DNA of 37,134 nucleotides from Peptococcaceae bacterium (GCA_009783315.1 WRHI01000019.1:1-37134), one strand, 5' to 3'. Numbered from the stretch's first letter, positions 23,181-33,317 are shown. Notes: a model not told the origin generated them from the sequence alone. Made by a program: numbers and translations.

Positions 23181-24576
23181 CAATTGACATCGGATAAGAG
23201 CCGTTAAAACATGCCATACAGAAGGAGCCGTTGCCGTTAACACTTTCAAATTCATTGCCGACACCCTTTGCTACCGATCCCAGCACGGCTTTATAGAGAG
23301 CTTCTTCATGCAGATAAGCCAAAGAATCGGCGTTTATGCATTTCCTGATTTCTTCAATGCTGCGTTTGGCCCCTATCAAGTGATCAGTCGACGGCGTATT
23401 GATGCCAAAATGACAGGGGAAACGCACCGGTGGTGAGGCAATGCGCATATGCACCTCTTTCGCTCCGGCATGACGCAGCAAGTTGACAATAAGCAGGCTG
23501 TTGGTTCCTCGCACAATTGAATCATCAACAAGAATAATGCGCTTGTTTTGCACTTGTGAACGAACGGGGCTGAGCTTGAGCAACACTGTTCGTTCCCGCT
23601 GCTTTTGACCGGGCTCAATAAAAGTCCGCCCCGTATACGGACTTTTTATCAGCGCCTGGGCAAACGGAATGCCGCTGGCTTGGGCGTACCCCATAGCCGC
23701 GGGTGTGGCCGAATCCGGCACCCCGGCTACAATATCGGCTTCAACCGGAGCCATGGCCGCTAAAGCCTGACCGGAATGATAGCGGGCGGAATAGACGCTG
23801 ATGTCGTCAATTTCCGTATCGGGACGCGCAAAATAAACATATTCAAAAACACACATCTTTTTCACTGTAGGCAGGGCAGGGGACAGATAAGAATGAAGCC
23901 CATCCCGGTCAATAACCACAATCTCTCCTGGCTCGACTTCGCGAACCAGCTTGGCGTGCACTGCGTCCAAAGCACAGGATTCCGACGCCAGAAACCAATG
24001 ATCATCCAAACGGCCGATCGCCAAAGGCCGCATACCCAAAGAATCACGAATCCCAATAATTTTATCAGGCACCATCATCGTAATAGCGAAAGATCCGCGG
24101 GCCTGATTGATCGCCGTGCGAATACCCGCAACAAAATCAGTCGTCTTCGCCGTTTCCCGGGCAATCAGATGCAAAAAAATCTCCGCGTCCGACTTTGTTT
24201 GGAACAGATGGCCTTCCTTTTGCAGTTGATCACATAGCGCGGCGCCGTTCACCAGTTGTCCGTTATGACCAAGAGCCATAAAACCGTCTCGTCCGTACAT
24301 CACCATAGGTTGCGTATCCAGGACATTATGCGCGTTTCTCGGCGTATAAAGGACATGGCCCAGCAAAAGCCTGGCTTCATCAAACATCGGCAATTCTGAT
24401 CTATCAAATACATCGTTCACCAAACCAAGATTTTTTTGCAAAAAAACGCTGTCGCCGGTATAGGCGGCTAACCCGCAACCATCCTGCCCTCTGTGCTGTA
24501 AAGCATGCAACATATTATAAGAAGTCAGCGAGGCTTCCAATCCACCCGCATTATAAATCCCAATAATTCCGCACAC
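23173..24576 (-). CDS. purF: Amidophosphoribosyltransferase
   Basis: Starts V-CGIIGIYN (Ntn Cys), HALQHRGQDGCGLA, ILVDDSIVRGTNSLLIVNLLRHAGAKEVHMRIASPP. Confidence 0.95.
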   Translation of the reverse strand: MCGIIGIYNAGGLEASLTSYNMLHALQHRGQDGCGLAAYTGDSVFLQKNLGLVNDVFDRSELPMFDEARLLLGHVLYTPRNAHNVLDTQPMVMYGRDGFMALGHNGQLVNGAALCDQLQKEGHLFQTKSDAEIFLHLIARETAKTTDFVAGIRTAINQARGSFAITMMVPDKIIGIRDSLGMRPLAIGRLDDHWFLASESCALDAVHAKLVREVEPGEIVVIDRDGLHSYLSPALPTVKKMCVFEYVYFARPDTEIDDISVYSARYHSGQALAAMAPVEADIVAGVPDSATPAAMGYAQASGIPFAQALIKSPYTGRTFIEPGQKQRERTVLLKLSPVRSQVQNKRIILVDDSIVRGTNSLLIVNLLRHAGAKEVHMRIASPPVRFPCHFGINTPSTDHLIGAKRSIEEIRKCINADSLAYLHEEALYKAVLGSVAKGVGNEFESVNGNGSFCMACFNGSYPMSIDS

Positions 24577-24657
24577 AGCAATCTCCTTAAAGTATTGATA
24601 AGCGCCTCCAAAAAGAATAACAGAATATGTTTCATCGCGCAAATTTATTTTACCACA

Positions 24658-24690
24658 AAACAGAGCACTCCCTTAATGAGAGCGCTCCGC
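24658..24690 (-). terminator. Hairpin downstream of the small membrane protein gene
   Basis: Minus strand GAGCGCTCTCattaaGGGAGTGCTCtgtttt. Confidence 0.5.
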
Positions 24691-24713
24691 TTGCAGGCTT
24701 CTCTAACCCAAAA

Positions 24714-24896
24714 TCATTGATGATGATGGTCGTCAAAAGGATTTAAGTCCACATGGGAAACATAATTTTGCACACGGCTGCGAATCTCCGGCGCAAATTT
24801 GTGAGCTGTAATACCTATGGCAATCCCACCTATGAGAGCCGCCCCTGCCATAACAATACCGCCGCCGCCGATACTGTGCCTACGTTTGGGAAACAT
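24714..24896 (-). CDS. Small (60 aa) single-TM protein with His-rich C-terminus
   Basis: MFPKRRHSIGGGGIVMAGAALIGGIAIGITAHKFAPEIRSRVQNYVSHVDLNPFDDHHHQ; AAAGGAGG SD just upstream; followed by a terminator. Confidence 0.6.
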   Translation of the reverse strand: MFPKRRHSIGGGGIVMAGAALIGGIAIGITAHKFAPEIRSRVQNYVSHVDLNPFDDHHHQ

Positions 24897-25081
24897 ATCT
24901 GTAACCTCCTTTAGAATGAGTTGAATGTATCTTGGTTTTGTCTTTAGTATGAAAACAAGTGATCAAAAATAAACGAGGATATTGTTGCCAATGGTCGGCA
25001 ATCGTCAATTATTGTTTGATTGATTCATTCTTCAAAAAATTCAAGCAGCACAGATATATCCTGGAAATTCGTTGAGTTTCG

Positions 25082-25110
25082 TTGATTTTGCCGGCGAATT
25101 TTTCTATAAT
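25082..25110 (+). promoter_or_regulatory. Putative sigma-A promoter upstream of cmk
   Basis: TTGATT, 17-nt spacer, TATAAT. Confidence 0.6.
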
Positions 25111-25214
25111 GTTGTGGTCACTGGCCACCCTATGCTATACTTCTTTTGAAGATTTTGCCCAATTCCTCCTCGTAACAATAAGACAAGGATCTTTTCTACA
25201 GGTATGGTAACTCA

Positions 25215-25889
25215 ATGAACAAAAAAACTATTCTCCAGATCGCCATTGACGGGCCGGCCGGAGCCGGCAAAAGTTCTGTCGCCCGCGCGGTTGCGCAGCG
25301 GCTTGGTATCCTCTATCTTGATACGGGCGCCATGTACCGCGCCCTAACATGGCAAGCCCTGCAGAAAAATGTTGATTTTGCCGATACTGACGCCCTGACA
25401 CATCTGGCTTGGGAAACCTCTGTCACCTTCGACATGGATACCCACCGCGTTCTCTGTGATAACACCGACGTAACCGAAGCCATCCGCACCCCGCGGGTTT
25501 CCGAACATGTTTCGGCTGTGGCTGCCGTACCAGGCGTACGCGCCCGTTTGACTGAACTCCAGCGAAACGTCGCCAGTGAACACCCGATTGTGCTTGATGG
25601 TCGGGACATTGGCAGCAGCGTGTTGCCCCAGGCTCCTGTCAAGATTTTTTTGACCGCGGACTTGCACCAACGGGCGCAGCGGCGCCAGAAAGACCTAAAC
25701 GAACAAGGTCTAACGACGACTCTCAACCAAGTTGCGCAAGATATTGCCGTCAGAGACGAGAAAGATTCGAGCCGGGCTACCGCACCCCTGACGCAGGCAG
25801 CAGACGCCGTTTTGATAGACACATCGGATCTGACTCTGTCAGAAGTGGTTGAAGAAGTGTTGGCATTGGTCAGGAGGGTTGCGCCATGA
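25215..25889 (+). CDS. cmk: Cytidylate kinase
   Basis: IAIDGPAGAGKSSVARAVAQRLGILYLDTGAMYRALTW, LDGRDIGSSVLPQA. Confidence 0.97.
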   Translation: MNKKTILQIAIDGPAGAGKSSVARAVAQRLGILYLDTGAMYRALTWQALQKNVDFADTDALTHLAWETSVTFDMDTHRVLCDNTDVTEAIRTPRVSEHVSAVAAVPGVRARLTELQRNVASEHPIVLDGRDIGSSVLPQAPVKIFLTADLHQRAQRRQKDLNEQGLTTTLNQVAQDIAVRDEKDSSRATAPLTQAADAVLIDTSDLTLSEVVEEVLALVRRVAP

Positions 25890-26470
25890 CGCCTTACAGA
25901 ATCGTTGTTCCCATTATCCGCTTCTATATTAGGCTCCTTGGCTGCCGGGTCGAAGGCGCAGAGAATGTGCCGAAGGAAGGCCCCTGCATTGTCGCCGCCA
26001 ATCATATTAATTATTCCGATCCCTTTTTTCTGGCCTGTGCCGTCCCGCGTGTCCTCCATTTTATCGGCAAAGAATCCCTCTTTAAAAAACCGGTTATGGG
26101 CTGGGTTCTTAGAAAATTCGGCGCTTTTCCCGTCAGCCGCGGCGAGGGGGACATCAGTGCCATTCGCCGTTGCATGGCTATACTCAAAGGGAACGAGACT
26201 CTGGGCATATTCCCTGAAGGAACACGTTCCGCCACAGGAGAAATGAACCAAGCTCTTGATGGAATAGGGCTTATTGCGGAACGATCTCGGGCGCCCATCG
26301 TCCCTGTCCGCATTGTTAAGCTGAAAAAAGGGAAGTGGACACGCCACAAAACCCGCATCCATATCGGTCCGCCTCTTCTTCTGCACGAGCTGGCGGATCT
26401 TCCCGAAGACAAACGCCTTCGCCGCAAATTCATCGCGACCAGCGTTATGGAGAGAATCGCCAACCTTTAA
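25886..26470 (+). CDS. plsC: 1-acylglycerol-3-phosphate acyltransferase
   Basis: IVAANHINYSDPFFLACAV (Hx4D-type motif), GIFPEGTRS. Confidence 0.93.
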   Translation: MTPYRIVVPIIRFYIRLLGCRVEGAENVPKEGPCIVAANHINYSDPFFLACAVPRVLHFIGKESLFKKPVMGWVLRKFGAFPVSRGEGDISAIRRCMAILKGNETLGIFPEGTRSATGEMNQALDGIGLIAERSRAPIVPVRIVKLKKGKWTRHKTRIHIGPPLLLHELADLPEDKRLRRKFIATSVMERIANL

Positions 26471-26587
26471 TTCGTAGAAAGAGCAGGAATTTTATGACTG
26501 TTAGCGAACTAGAATATAGTTTGTGTGTTTTACAGTTAAAAACTCACGACACGAACTTTAGCTATGGGACAAAGGAGGATCCACTTA

Positions 26588-29179
26588 TTGAAGGTTGTGC
26601 AGGCACGAAAAGCAGGGTTTTGCTTTGGTGTCAAACGCGCTATCGAACTGGCAGAACAGGAAAGCGCCAAAGGACCGATATGCTCTTGGGGCCCGCTGAT
26701 CCATAACGCTCAGGTGGTTAAATCCCTGGAGGCGAAGGGGGTAACAGTGGTTAACTCCCTGGAAGAGGTCGATGGGGGCAAGAAGCTTGTTATCCGTTCC
26801 CACGGCGCCCCGCCGCTGGTTTTTTCCGAAAGCGACCGGCTCGGCATTGAAATTGTCGATGCAACTTGTCCCTTCGTCAACAAAGCGCAAGCGCGCGCCT
26901 TGGAAGCCTCCAAGTCAGGATTTGTCGTCATTGTGGGGGATCCTCAGCATCCCGAAGTACAGGGCTTGTTGGGTTGGGCGGGCAACAGCGCTTTGGTGGT
27001 ATCCAATTTGAACAAAGCTTGTCAGCTGCCCCATTATCCGAAACTATCCGTCATCGCCCAAACGACCTTGTCCCGCTGTCAATTTGACGCTATCACAGCG
27101 GAACTGAAGAACCACTCCGATAATCTTATCGTTTATGATACAATATGTCTCGCGACCCATGAACGCCAAGAAGCAGCAGCGGAGTTGGCCGAAAAGTCTG
27201 ATCTGATGATTGTCGTCGGCAGTCAAACAAGCTCCAACACACGCCAACTCGCCGAGATTTGCGCCAAAAAGACAACAACTCATTTGATTGATACAGCCGA
27301 TGAATTGCAAGATACCTGGTTTCATGGCTGCCGAACCGCCGGGCTCACCGCGGGCGCTTCGACACCCGATTGGATAATTGAGGAGGTCTACACAAAAATG
27401 TCAGAAGAATTCAACACACAAGAGATTGCGGCGACAGATTCTGCTCCGGTGCAGGACGCTGCCTCTGAACAGGAAGCTTCCGCTCTGGACATTGCTTCCA
27501 CGCAAGACGCCGCACCCGTGCAGGAACCTGATTCCGCACAGGAATTAACTTCCGCCCAGGAAGTCTCCCCCGTGCAGGACACAGTTCCCACGCAGGAATC
27601 CGTTCCAGCCCCGACCGTGGCAGCGGACCCAGAACCGGCGGCGGACTCATTCCCTGAGGAAAGCATGGCAGATGAGGATTTCTCCGACACTATGGAAGGA
27701 TATGCCGGCTCCTTGCCCAAACTCTACAAAGGAGCTCTGGTTTCCGGTGCGGTCGTCAAAATCTCCAGCGACGAAGTCTTTATTGATATATCCTGGAAAT
27801 CTGAGGGCGTCATCCCCTTAGCGGAATTGGCTTTCACCAAAGTCTCACGAGCTGAAGATGTTGTAAAACTCGGCGACATGATCTCCGCTGTCGTGTTGCG
27901 CGTCGAAAACGAAGAAGGCCATCCTATTCTCTCTAAACGCAGGGCGGCCGAGATGGAAGCCAGGGAATTCCTGGCCAAAGCTTTCGCCGGCAAAGAAGAA
28001 ATACACGCCAAAGTCATGGAATGCGTCAAAGGCGGTCTCCTTGTCGATTTGGGTATGCGCGGTTTTGTTCCCGCGTCACAGATTCAGCCGGGATTTGTTG
28101 AGGATTTATCCATCTTCATTGGTCAGGATCTGCGCCTGAGAATTTTGGAATATGATGAAGCAAAGAAAAAACTGGTTTTGTCCCAAAAAGTCATTCTGAA
28201 CGAAGAAGCAGACCGAAAACGCGCTCAGATATTGGTAGGCTTAAATGCCGGGGATGTGGTCGAAGGCGTTGTTCAGCGGCTGACCAAATTCGGCGCTTTC
28301 GTGGATATCGGCGGCGTCGACGCGCTGCTGCATATATCTGACATGGCCTTTTCCAGAATCCAGCATCCTTCCGAAGTGGTCAACGTCAACGACACCATCA
28401 AAGTCAAGATTCTTTCCATTGATTCAAACGCCGGCAAAGTCTCCCTCGGCTTGAAACAGTTAAAAACCAATCCTTGGGACAATATCGCCGCCAAATATGC
28501 TATCGATTCAAATGTCGAAGGAACCGTGGTACGTATCGCTCCTTTCGGCGCGTTTGTCCAACTGGAAGACGGTATAGACGCGCTCATTCATATCTCTCAG
28601 CTGGCAACCCATCGTATTCCCAAGGTTGAGGATGTTGTTACGGTCGGTCAAACCGTTACCGCAAAAGTTATTGAATGCAGACCGGGAGAAAAACGCATGA
28701 GCCTCAGCATCCGCGATTATCTGCTGGAACAGAATCCCGCTTTGGCGGCTCCCCAGGAAAATCCGGAAACTCCGGAAATTTCTGAAGCCGCTCCACAATT
28801 ACTTCCTGCCGAGGCGTCTCTTTCATCAGTGCAAACGCCGATCGGCCCGGGAGACCCAGACGCTTCTGATCTGACAGACTCACCGGACGCAGAATCTTAT
28901 GTCCCGCCCACCGAGGCCCCGGAACAACCGCAGGAACTGCCCACGACCAAGGAAATGGAACCCTTGGGTGCGGAGTCCCCGGATGCGGAACCACCGGATG
29001 CAGAACCTTCAGATGCGGAACCCTCGGGTGCGGAATCCTCGGATGCGGAACCCTCAGATGCGGAATCCTCGGGTGCGGAACCCTCAGATGCGGAAACACA
29101 CGACGCGGAAACACACGACGCGGAAACGCCGGTCGAAAAAATCCCGGCATTGGCGGCAGACGAACCAGAAGACCTCTAA
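26588..29179 (+). CDS. ispH: IspH (4-hydroxy-3-methylbut-2-enyl diphosphate reductase) fused to S1-domain protein (RpsA-like), TTG start
   Basis: AGFCFGVKRAIE, DATCPFV, YDTICLATHERQ, SQTSSNTRQLAE; then repeated S1 domains (GDVVEGVVQRLTKFGAFVDIGGVDALLHISD etc.). Confidence 0.95.
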   Translation: MKVVQARKAGFCFGVKRAIELAEQESAKGPICSWGPLIHNAQVVKSLEAKGVTVVNSLEEVDGGKKLVIRSHGAPPLVFSESDRLGIEIVDATCPFVNKAQARALEASKSGFVVIVGDPQHPEVQGLLGWAGNSALVVSNLNKACQLPHYPKLSVIAQTTLSRCQFDAITAELKNHSDNLIVYDTICLATHERQEAAAELAEKSDLMIVVGSQTSSNTRQLAEICAKKTTTHLIDTADELQDTWFHGCRTAGLTAGASTPDWIIEEVYTKMSEEFNTQEIAATDSAPVQDAASEQEASALDIASTQDAAPVQEPDSAQELTSAQEVSPVQDTVPTQESVPAPTVAADPEPAADSFPEESMADEDFSDTMEGYAGSLPKLYKGALVSGAVVKISSDEVFIDISWKSEGVIPLAELAFTKVSRAEDVVKLGDMISAVVLRVENEEGHPILSKRRAAEMEAREFLAKAFAGKEEIHAKVMECVKGGLLVDLGMRGFVPASQIQPGFVEDLSIFIGQDLRLRILEYDEAKKKLVLSQKVILNEEADRKRAQILVGLNAGDVVEGVVQRLTKFGAFVDIGGVDALLHISDMAFSRIQHPSEVVNVNDTIKVKILSIDSNAGKVSLGLKQLKTNPWDNIAAKYAIDSNVEGTVVRIAPFGAFVQLEDGIDALIHISQLATHRIPKVEDVVTVGQTVTAKVIECRPGEKRMSLSIRDYLLEQNPALAAPQENPETPEISEAAPQLLPAEASLSSVQTPIGPGDPDASDLTDSPDAESYVPPTEAPEQPQELPTTKEMEPLGAESPDAEPPDAEPSDAEPSGAESSDAEPSDAESSGAEPSDAETHDAETHDAETPVEKIPALAADEPEDL
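28985..29130 (+). repeat. Coding minisatellite (approximately 15 bp, gatgcggaaccctcg) in the C-terminal tail of IspH-S1
   Basis: Encodes (P/S)(S/D)(D/G)AE repeats: DAEPPDAEPSDAEPSGAESSDAEPSDAESSGAEPSDAETHDAETHDAET. Confidence 0.9.
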
Positions 29180-29236
29180 CCATAGGAGAACAATTCGTCA
29201 TAGATGTTACCGTGATTCTGCTTGCTAAGATTCTAG

Positions 29237-29265
29237 AATGACTTCTTGCCTGGCAAGAAGTCATT
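29237..29265. repeat. Perfect 14-bp stem hairpin between ispH-S1 and the SEDS gene
   Basis: AATGACTTCTTGCC-t-GGCAAGAAGTCATT. Confidence 0.85.
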
Positions 29266-29309
29266 TCGATTCTGACCCGGAGAGCATATACAGCAGGAAA
29301 GGAACAATC

Positions 29310-30497
29310 ATGCCCAAGGAGAAAACGAAGCAGGCGGAAAAACCCCAGAGACCCGACTTCCTCTTGGCGGCATCCGCGCTGGTTATTTTGGCCTTTGGGC
29401 TGGTCATGGTGCTTAGTGCCGGCGCTAGGTTTTCCTATCAGCACCACGACAATCCGTATAACTTTTTCACACTCCAGCTCCTGTGGGCCGCCGTCGGCTT
29501 CATAGCTGTTTTTATCGCCATGTACGTTCCTTTTCACAAATGGCGCCGCTTCTGCGGCGCGGCGCTGATCGCTGTGGCCGTTCTCCTCATGCTCGTCAAT
29601 TTCACACGGCTTGGCGGCGGCAATGAGACTCAGGAAGTGACCCGCTGGCTTGTCCTTGGGAGGTTTCGTTTTCAACCTTCCGAATTAGCCAAACCGATTA
29701 TGATTCTCTTTCTCGCCCACAATTTCGATCGGTTTCCAGTCGGCAAGCTCCGCGACGCCCTAGGCCCATGTTTGTTCGCCTTCGCTGTCATCCTTCTGGT
29801 TCTTACCGAAGACTTCGGTACCGCGTTCGTCATGTTCGCTGCGGCGATCGCTATGCTGCTTCAAACAGGATTCCCTTGGCGTTATTTTATTGTCGGCATT
29901 CCAGCCGCTGTTTTTTTGGCGACAAATCATATAGCTTCAACACAATACCAGAAAGACAGAATTGTCGGCTGGCTCGATCCATGGAGCAACATAAGCACAA
30001 GCGGCTACCAAACAGCTTGGTCCAAATTCTCTCTGGCATCAGGTGGACTCTTTGGTCTTGGCGTCGGTCGCAACCTGACGTCCATATCGTTGCCGGACAA
30101 ATACAACGATATGATATTCTCTGTGATCGGGCAAGAGTTTGGCTTTTTTGGTACTCTCGTCTTTTTGTTCGTGCTGGTTTTCTTTATCATACGCTGTTAT
30201 GAAGCCTCATCCCGCTGTCCGGATCATTTCGGTCGTCTGCTCGGCTTCGGTTTGACCAGTTTGATTGCCTTTCAATGCGCCGTTAACATCTGCTCAGCGT
30301 TGGGTATTCTGCCAATAACAGGCATTACGTTGCCACTGGTCTCCTATGGCGGCACCTCGCTTATCGTTACAATGTTTGAAATCGGTATATTGCTGAATAT
30401 ATCCCGGTATTCGTCTTCGCGCAAAACGTTTTTTGATAAATTGAGCGCCTCTCGCAAAAAACATCTTCGCGCTCAGAATGCCGCCAAGTCAACGTAA
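29310..30497 (+). CDS. SEDS-family peptidoglycan polymerase (FtsW/SpoVE/RodA)
   Basis: FQPSELAKPIMILFLA, multiple TM helices, LPITGITLPLVSYGGTSLI. Confidence 0.92.
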   Translation: MPKEKTKQAEKPQRPDFLLAASALVILAFGLVMVLSAGARFSYQHHDNPYNFFTLQLLWAAVGFIAVFIAMYVPFHKWRRFCGAALIAVAVLLMLVNFTRLGGGNETQEVTRWLVLGRFRFQPSELAKPIMILFLAHNFDRFPVGKLRDALGPCLFAFAVILLVLTEDFGTAFVMFAAAIAMLLQTGFPWRYFIVGIPAAVFLATNHIASTQYQKDRIVGWLDPWSNISTSGYQTAWSKFSLASGGLFGLGVGRNLTSISLPDKYNDMIFSVIGQEFGFFGTLVFLFVLVFFIIRCYEASSRCPDHFGRLLGFGLTSLIAFQCAVNICSALGILPITGITLPLVSYGGTSLIVTMFEIGILLNISRYSSSRKTFFDKLSASRKKHLRAQNAAKST

Positions 30498-30530
30498 TGT
30501 CATAACAGGGCCATTAAGGAGATAACCGCA

Positions 30531-31898
30531 ATAACCTATACAAACAGCAAACACAGAAGAAACGGCCTCACAATCGCTGCCGTCGATCCCTTCGGCATCG
30601 CCGCCGAGCTTGGCCTAGAACCCGGCGACAGAGTCGTCGCCATTGATGGGCAGCCTATAACAGACATCCTGGACTATCAGTACGCTGTCGGAGAGGAATC
30701 CTTCTCTCTTGTCATTGCCAAAACCGGCGCCAAAACCGATCATGAACTCTGGGAGTTTGACATCGAGCGTTCTCCAGAAGAGTCCCTTGGTATCTCTTTT
30801 GCCGAGATTGCTGTCGACGGCATGAAAACGTGCCAAAACAGCTGCGTCTTTTGTTTTGTCCGGCAAATGCCGCCTGGGCTCAGAGCTTCTCTCTATGAAT
30901 TTGACGACGATTACCGAATGTCTGTAAGCAACGGCAACTACATCACGCTGACCAATTTAAGCGAAGAAGAATTTGCCCGCATCCTTAACCTGCGGGTGGG
31001 CCCGCTCTATATTTCCGTGCATGCCTGGGATGCCCAAATTCGCGCAGATATGATGGGCAATCCGGCGGCGGCGTTTCTGCCGGAACAATTACACCGTCTG
31101 GCACAGGCGGGAATTGTGATGCATACTCAGATCGTTCTGGTGCCCGGCTATAACGACGGCGCCGTTCTGGGTCATACAGTGCGACAGCTGGAAACTCTTT
31201 ATCCCCATGTGCAATCCATTGGCATCGTTCCGGTGGGGTTGACACGTTTCCGTTTCGGTCAGAAACCTCTCCGGGTCTTGACGGCGCAAGAATGTGCGCG
31301 TATTCTTAAGGAAGGACAGGTATGGCAGCAAGAATTCAGACACCTCCATCAGAAGAATTTAGTTTATTTTGCTGATGAAATCTATCTGTCTTGCGGTTAC
31401 GATATCCCACCGCCGGAAGAATATGACGGTTTCGAACAGCTGGAAAATGGTATCGGTATGTTAAGTGCCTTTCGGAATGAACTGGCTGTGATGTTAGACG
31501 AACCGCCGAACCACAGCCCGCCGTCTCATACCCGCCATTTGTTAACAGGAATTCTGGCTGCGCCGTTCATGGGCCAATGCCTGGATCTAGCCCATAGGCA
31601 CGCGACTATTCATAAGACATCAGTACCCCCGACTCATATTCACGGGATTCGCAACGATTTTTTCGGATCGCAGATCACCGTAGCCGGACTGGTCACCGCT
31701 ACAGACATCGCGGCACAGCTGGGGAACTTGAATGGAGAAGAGTTCGTCGTACCCCGCACAATGCTTCGAGCCGGCACAGAGGAATTCTTGGACGGTCATT
31801 CTGTAGCTTGGCTTGAGAGACATCTGAACGGTCAGGCCAGAATTGTCAACGGCGATGCCGGAGGATTTGTTGAAGCTCTTTTCGGGGTTCGGGATTAG
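30531..31898 (+). CDS. PDZ plus radical SAM (DUF512-type) protein, apparent non-canonical start
   Basis: Open frame from 30531: PDZ-like NGLTIAAVDPFGIAAELGLEPGDRVVAIDGQPI, then CQNSCVFCFVRQMPPGLRASLYEFDDDYRMSVSNGNYITLTN. Confidence 0.85.
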   Translation: MTYTNSKHRRNGLTIAAVDPFGIAAELGLEPGDRVVAIDGQPITDILDYQYAVGEESFSLVIAKTGAKTDHELWEFDIERSPEESLGISFAEIAVDGMKTCQNSCVFCFVRQMPPGLRASLYEFDDDYRMSVSNGNYITLTNLSEEEFARILNLRVGPLYISVHAWDAQIRADMMGNPAAAFLPEQLHRLAQAGIVMHTQIVLVPGYNDGAVLGHTVRQLETLYPHVQSIGIVPVGLTRFRFGQKPLRVLTAQECARILKEGQVWQQEFRHLHQKNLVYFADEIYLSCGYDIPPPEEYDGFEQLENGIGMLSAFRNELAVMLDEPPNHSPPSHTRHLLTGILAAPFMGQCLDLAHRHATIHKTSVPPTHIHGIRNDFFGSQITVAGLVTATDIAAQLGNLNGEEFVVPRTMLRAGTEEFLDGHSVAWLERHLNGQARIVNGDAGGFVEALFGVRD

Positions 31899-31968
31899 CT
31901 GAAAACCGAATATCCAACGCCGAAAAAGCCGGATGCCGAACCCCGAATACTCCATTGAGGAGGATACT

Positions 31969-33285
31969 ATGACCAAATCCCTCGTCGCCATTGTGGGCAG
32001 GCCCAATGTGGGCAAATCAACCCTGTTCAACAGAATTGCCGGCAGCAGAATTGCCATTGTTGAAGATACCCCGGGAGTCACACGCGACCGCCTGTATTTT
32101 GATGTGGAATGGGGCAGGAAACGTTTTACGTTGATCGATACGGGTGGTATTGGGTTCAAAGATCAAGCTGCGCCGTTGTCCCAACTGATGAGACAGCAGG
32201 TGGATGTGGCTATCGAAGAAGCGGATGTTGTGATTTTTGTTGTCGATGGCAGAACCGGCCCCACCGCCGAAGACGAACTCATTGCCAAATCCTTGCGCCA
32301 AGCCCCAAAAACTGTCATTTTAGCCGTCAATAAGGTGGAAAATTTCCCAGGATTTACGGCCCAAAGTTACGAATATTACTCCTTAGGACTGGGCGACCCC
32401 ATTGGTGTTTCCGCTGCCCACGGTCTCAACACCGGTGATCTTCTGGATGTGGTAGCCGCCTCTTTGCCCGCCCAGTCCGAAGAGGAATACGACCCCGAAA
32501 CAGTCAAAATCGCCGTAATCGGCCGGCCCAACGTAGGCAAATCCTCCCTCGTCAACAAGCTTCTGGGAGAAAAACGTGTTCTTGTCAGCGATATCCCCGG
32601 CACTACCCGCGACGCCATCGACACACCATTTGTTTATGACAACAAAAACTACGTCCTCATCGACACAGCCGGCATCCGGCGCAAGAAAAAAATCGTTGAA
32701 CTAACCGAAAACTACAGCGTCATCCGCTCTTTTCGGGCCATCGACCGCAGCGATGTGGTTCTCATGCTGCTGGACGCTGTTGAGGGCGTTACCGACCAGG
32801 ACAAACGCATCGCTGGTTACGCGCACGAAGAAGGCAAAGGCATCATCCTTGTGGTCAACAAGTGGGATCTCGTGCCCAAAGACCACAAAACACTTGACGC
32901 TTTCGAAAAAACGATCCGAGACGAAATAGGTTTTCTGGCTTATGCCCCGACCCAGTTTATCTCCGCCGAGACCGGACAGCGCGTCAACAAAATCATGGAT
33001 CTCGTTGATTTTGTGGCGGAACAAAACTGCCGCCGTGTCACAACCGCCCTTCTCAACGACCAGTTGCGCGAATGGCTGCACTTGAACCCTCCGCCCGGCG
33101 ACAAAGGCAAATCCCTCCACGTCCTCTACGCAACCCAGCAGGGCGTCAAGCCGCCGACATTCATCTTTTTTGTCAATGAGCCGGAAATGCTCCACTTTTC
33201 CTACAAACGCTACCTCATCAACCAACTGCGCCAAACTTTCGGTTTCGAAGGTTCGCCGATACGCCTGATAATCCGTAAACGTTAG
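31969..33285 (+). CDS. der: Ribosome biogenesis GTPase Der (EngA)
   Basis: Two G domains: VAIVGRPNVGKSTLFN and IAVIGRPNVGKSSLVN; KH-like C-terminus. Confidence 0.98.
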   Translation: MTKSLVAIVGRPNVGKSTLFNRIAGSRIAIVEDTPGVTRDRLYFDVEWGRKRFTLIDTGGIGFKDQAAPLSQLMRQQVDVAIEEADVVIFVVDGRTGPTAEDELIAKSLRQAPKTVILAVNKVENFPGFTAQSYEYYSLGLGDPIGVSAAHGLNTGDLLDVVAASLPAQSEEEYDPETVKIAVIGRPNVGKSSLVNKLLGEKRVLVSDIPGTTRDAIDTPFVYDNKNYVLIDTAGIRRKKKIVELTENYSVIRSFRAIDRSDVVLMLLDAVEGVTDQDKRIAGYAHEEGKGIILVVNKWDLVPKDHKTLDAFEKTIRDEIGFLAYAPTQFISAETGQRVNKIMDLVDFVAEQNCRRVTTALLNDQLREWLHLNPPPGDKGKSLHVLYATQQGVKPPTFIFFVNEPEMLHFSYKRYLINQLRQTFGFEGSPIRLIIRKR

Positions 33286-33317
33286 GCCCCTAATATTTCT
33301 GTAGAGGTGAAACATCT

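Noticed and set aside
26493-26706. Possible leader ORF (MTVSELEYSLCVLQLKTHD...) before ispH
   Set aside because: Weak SD and overlaps the ispH start; no conserved features recognised.
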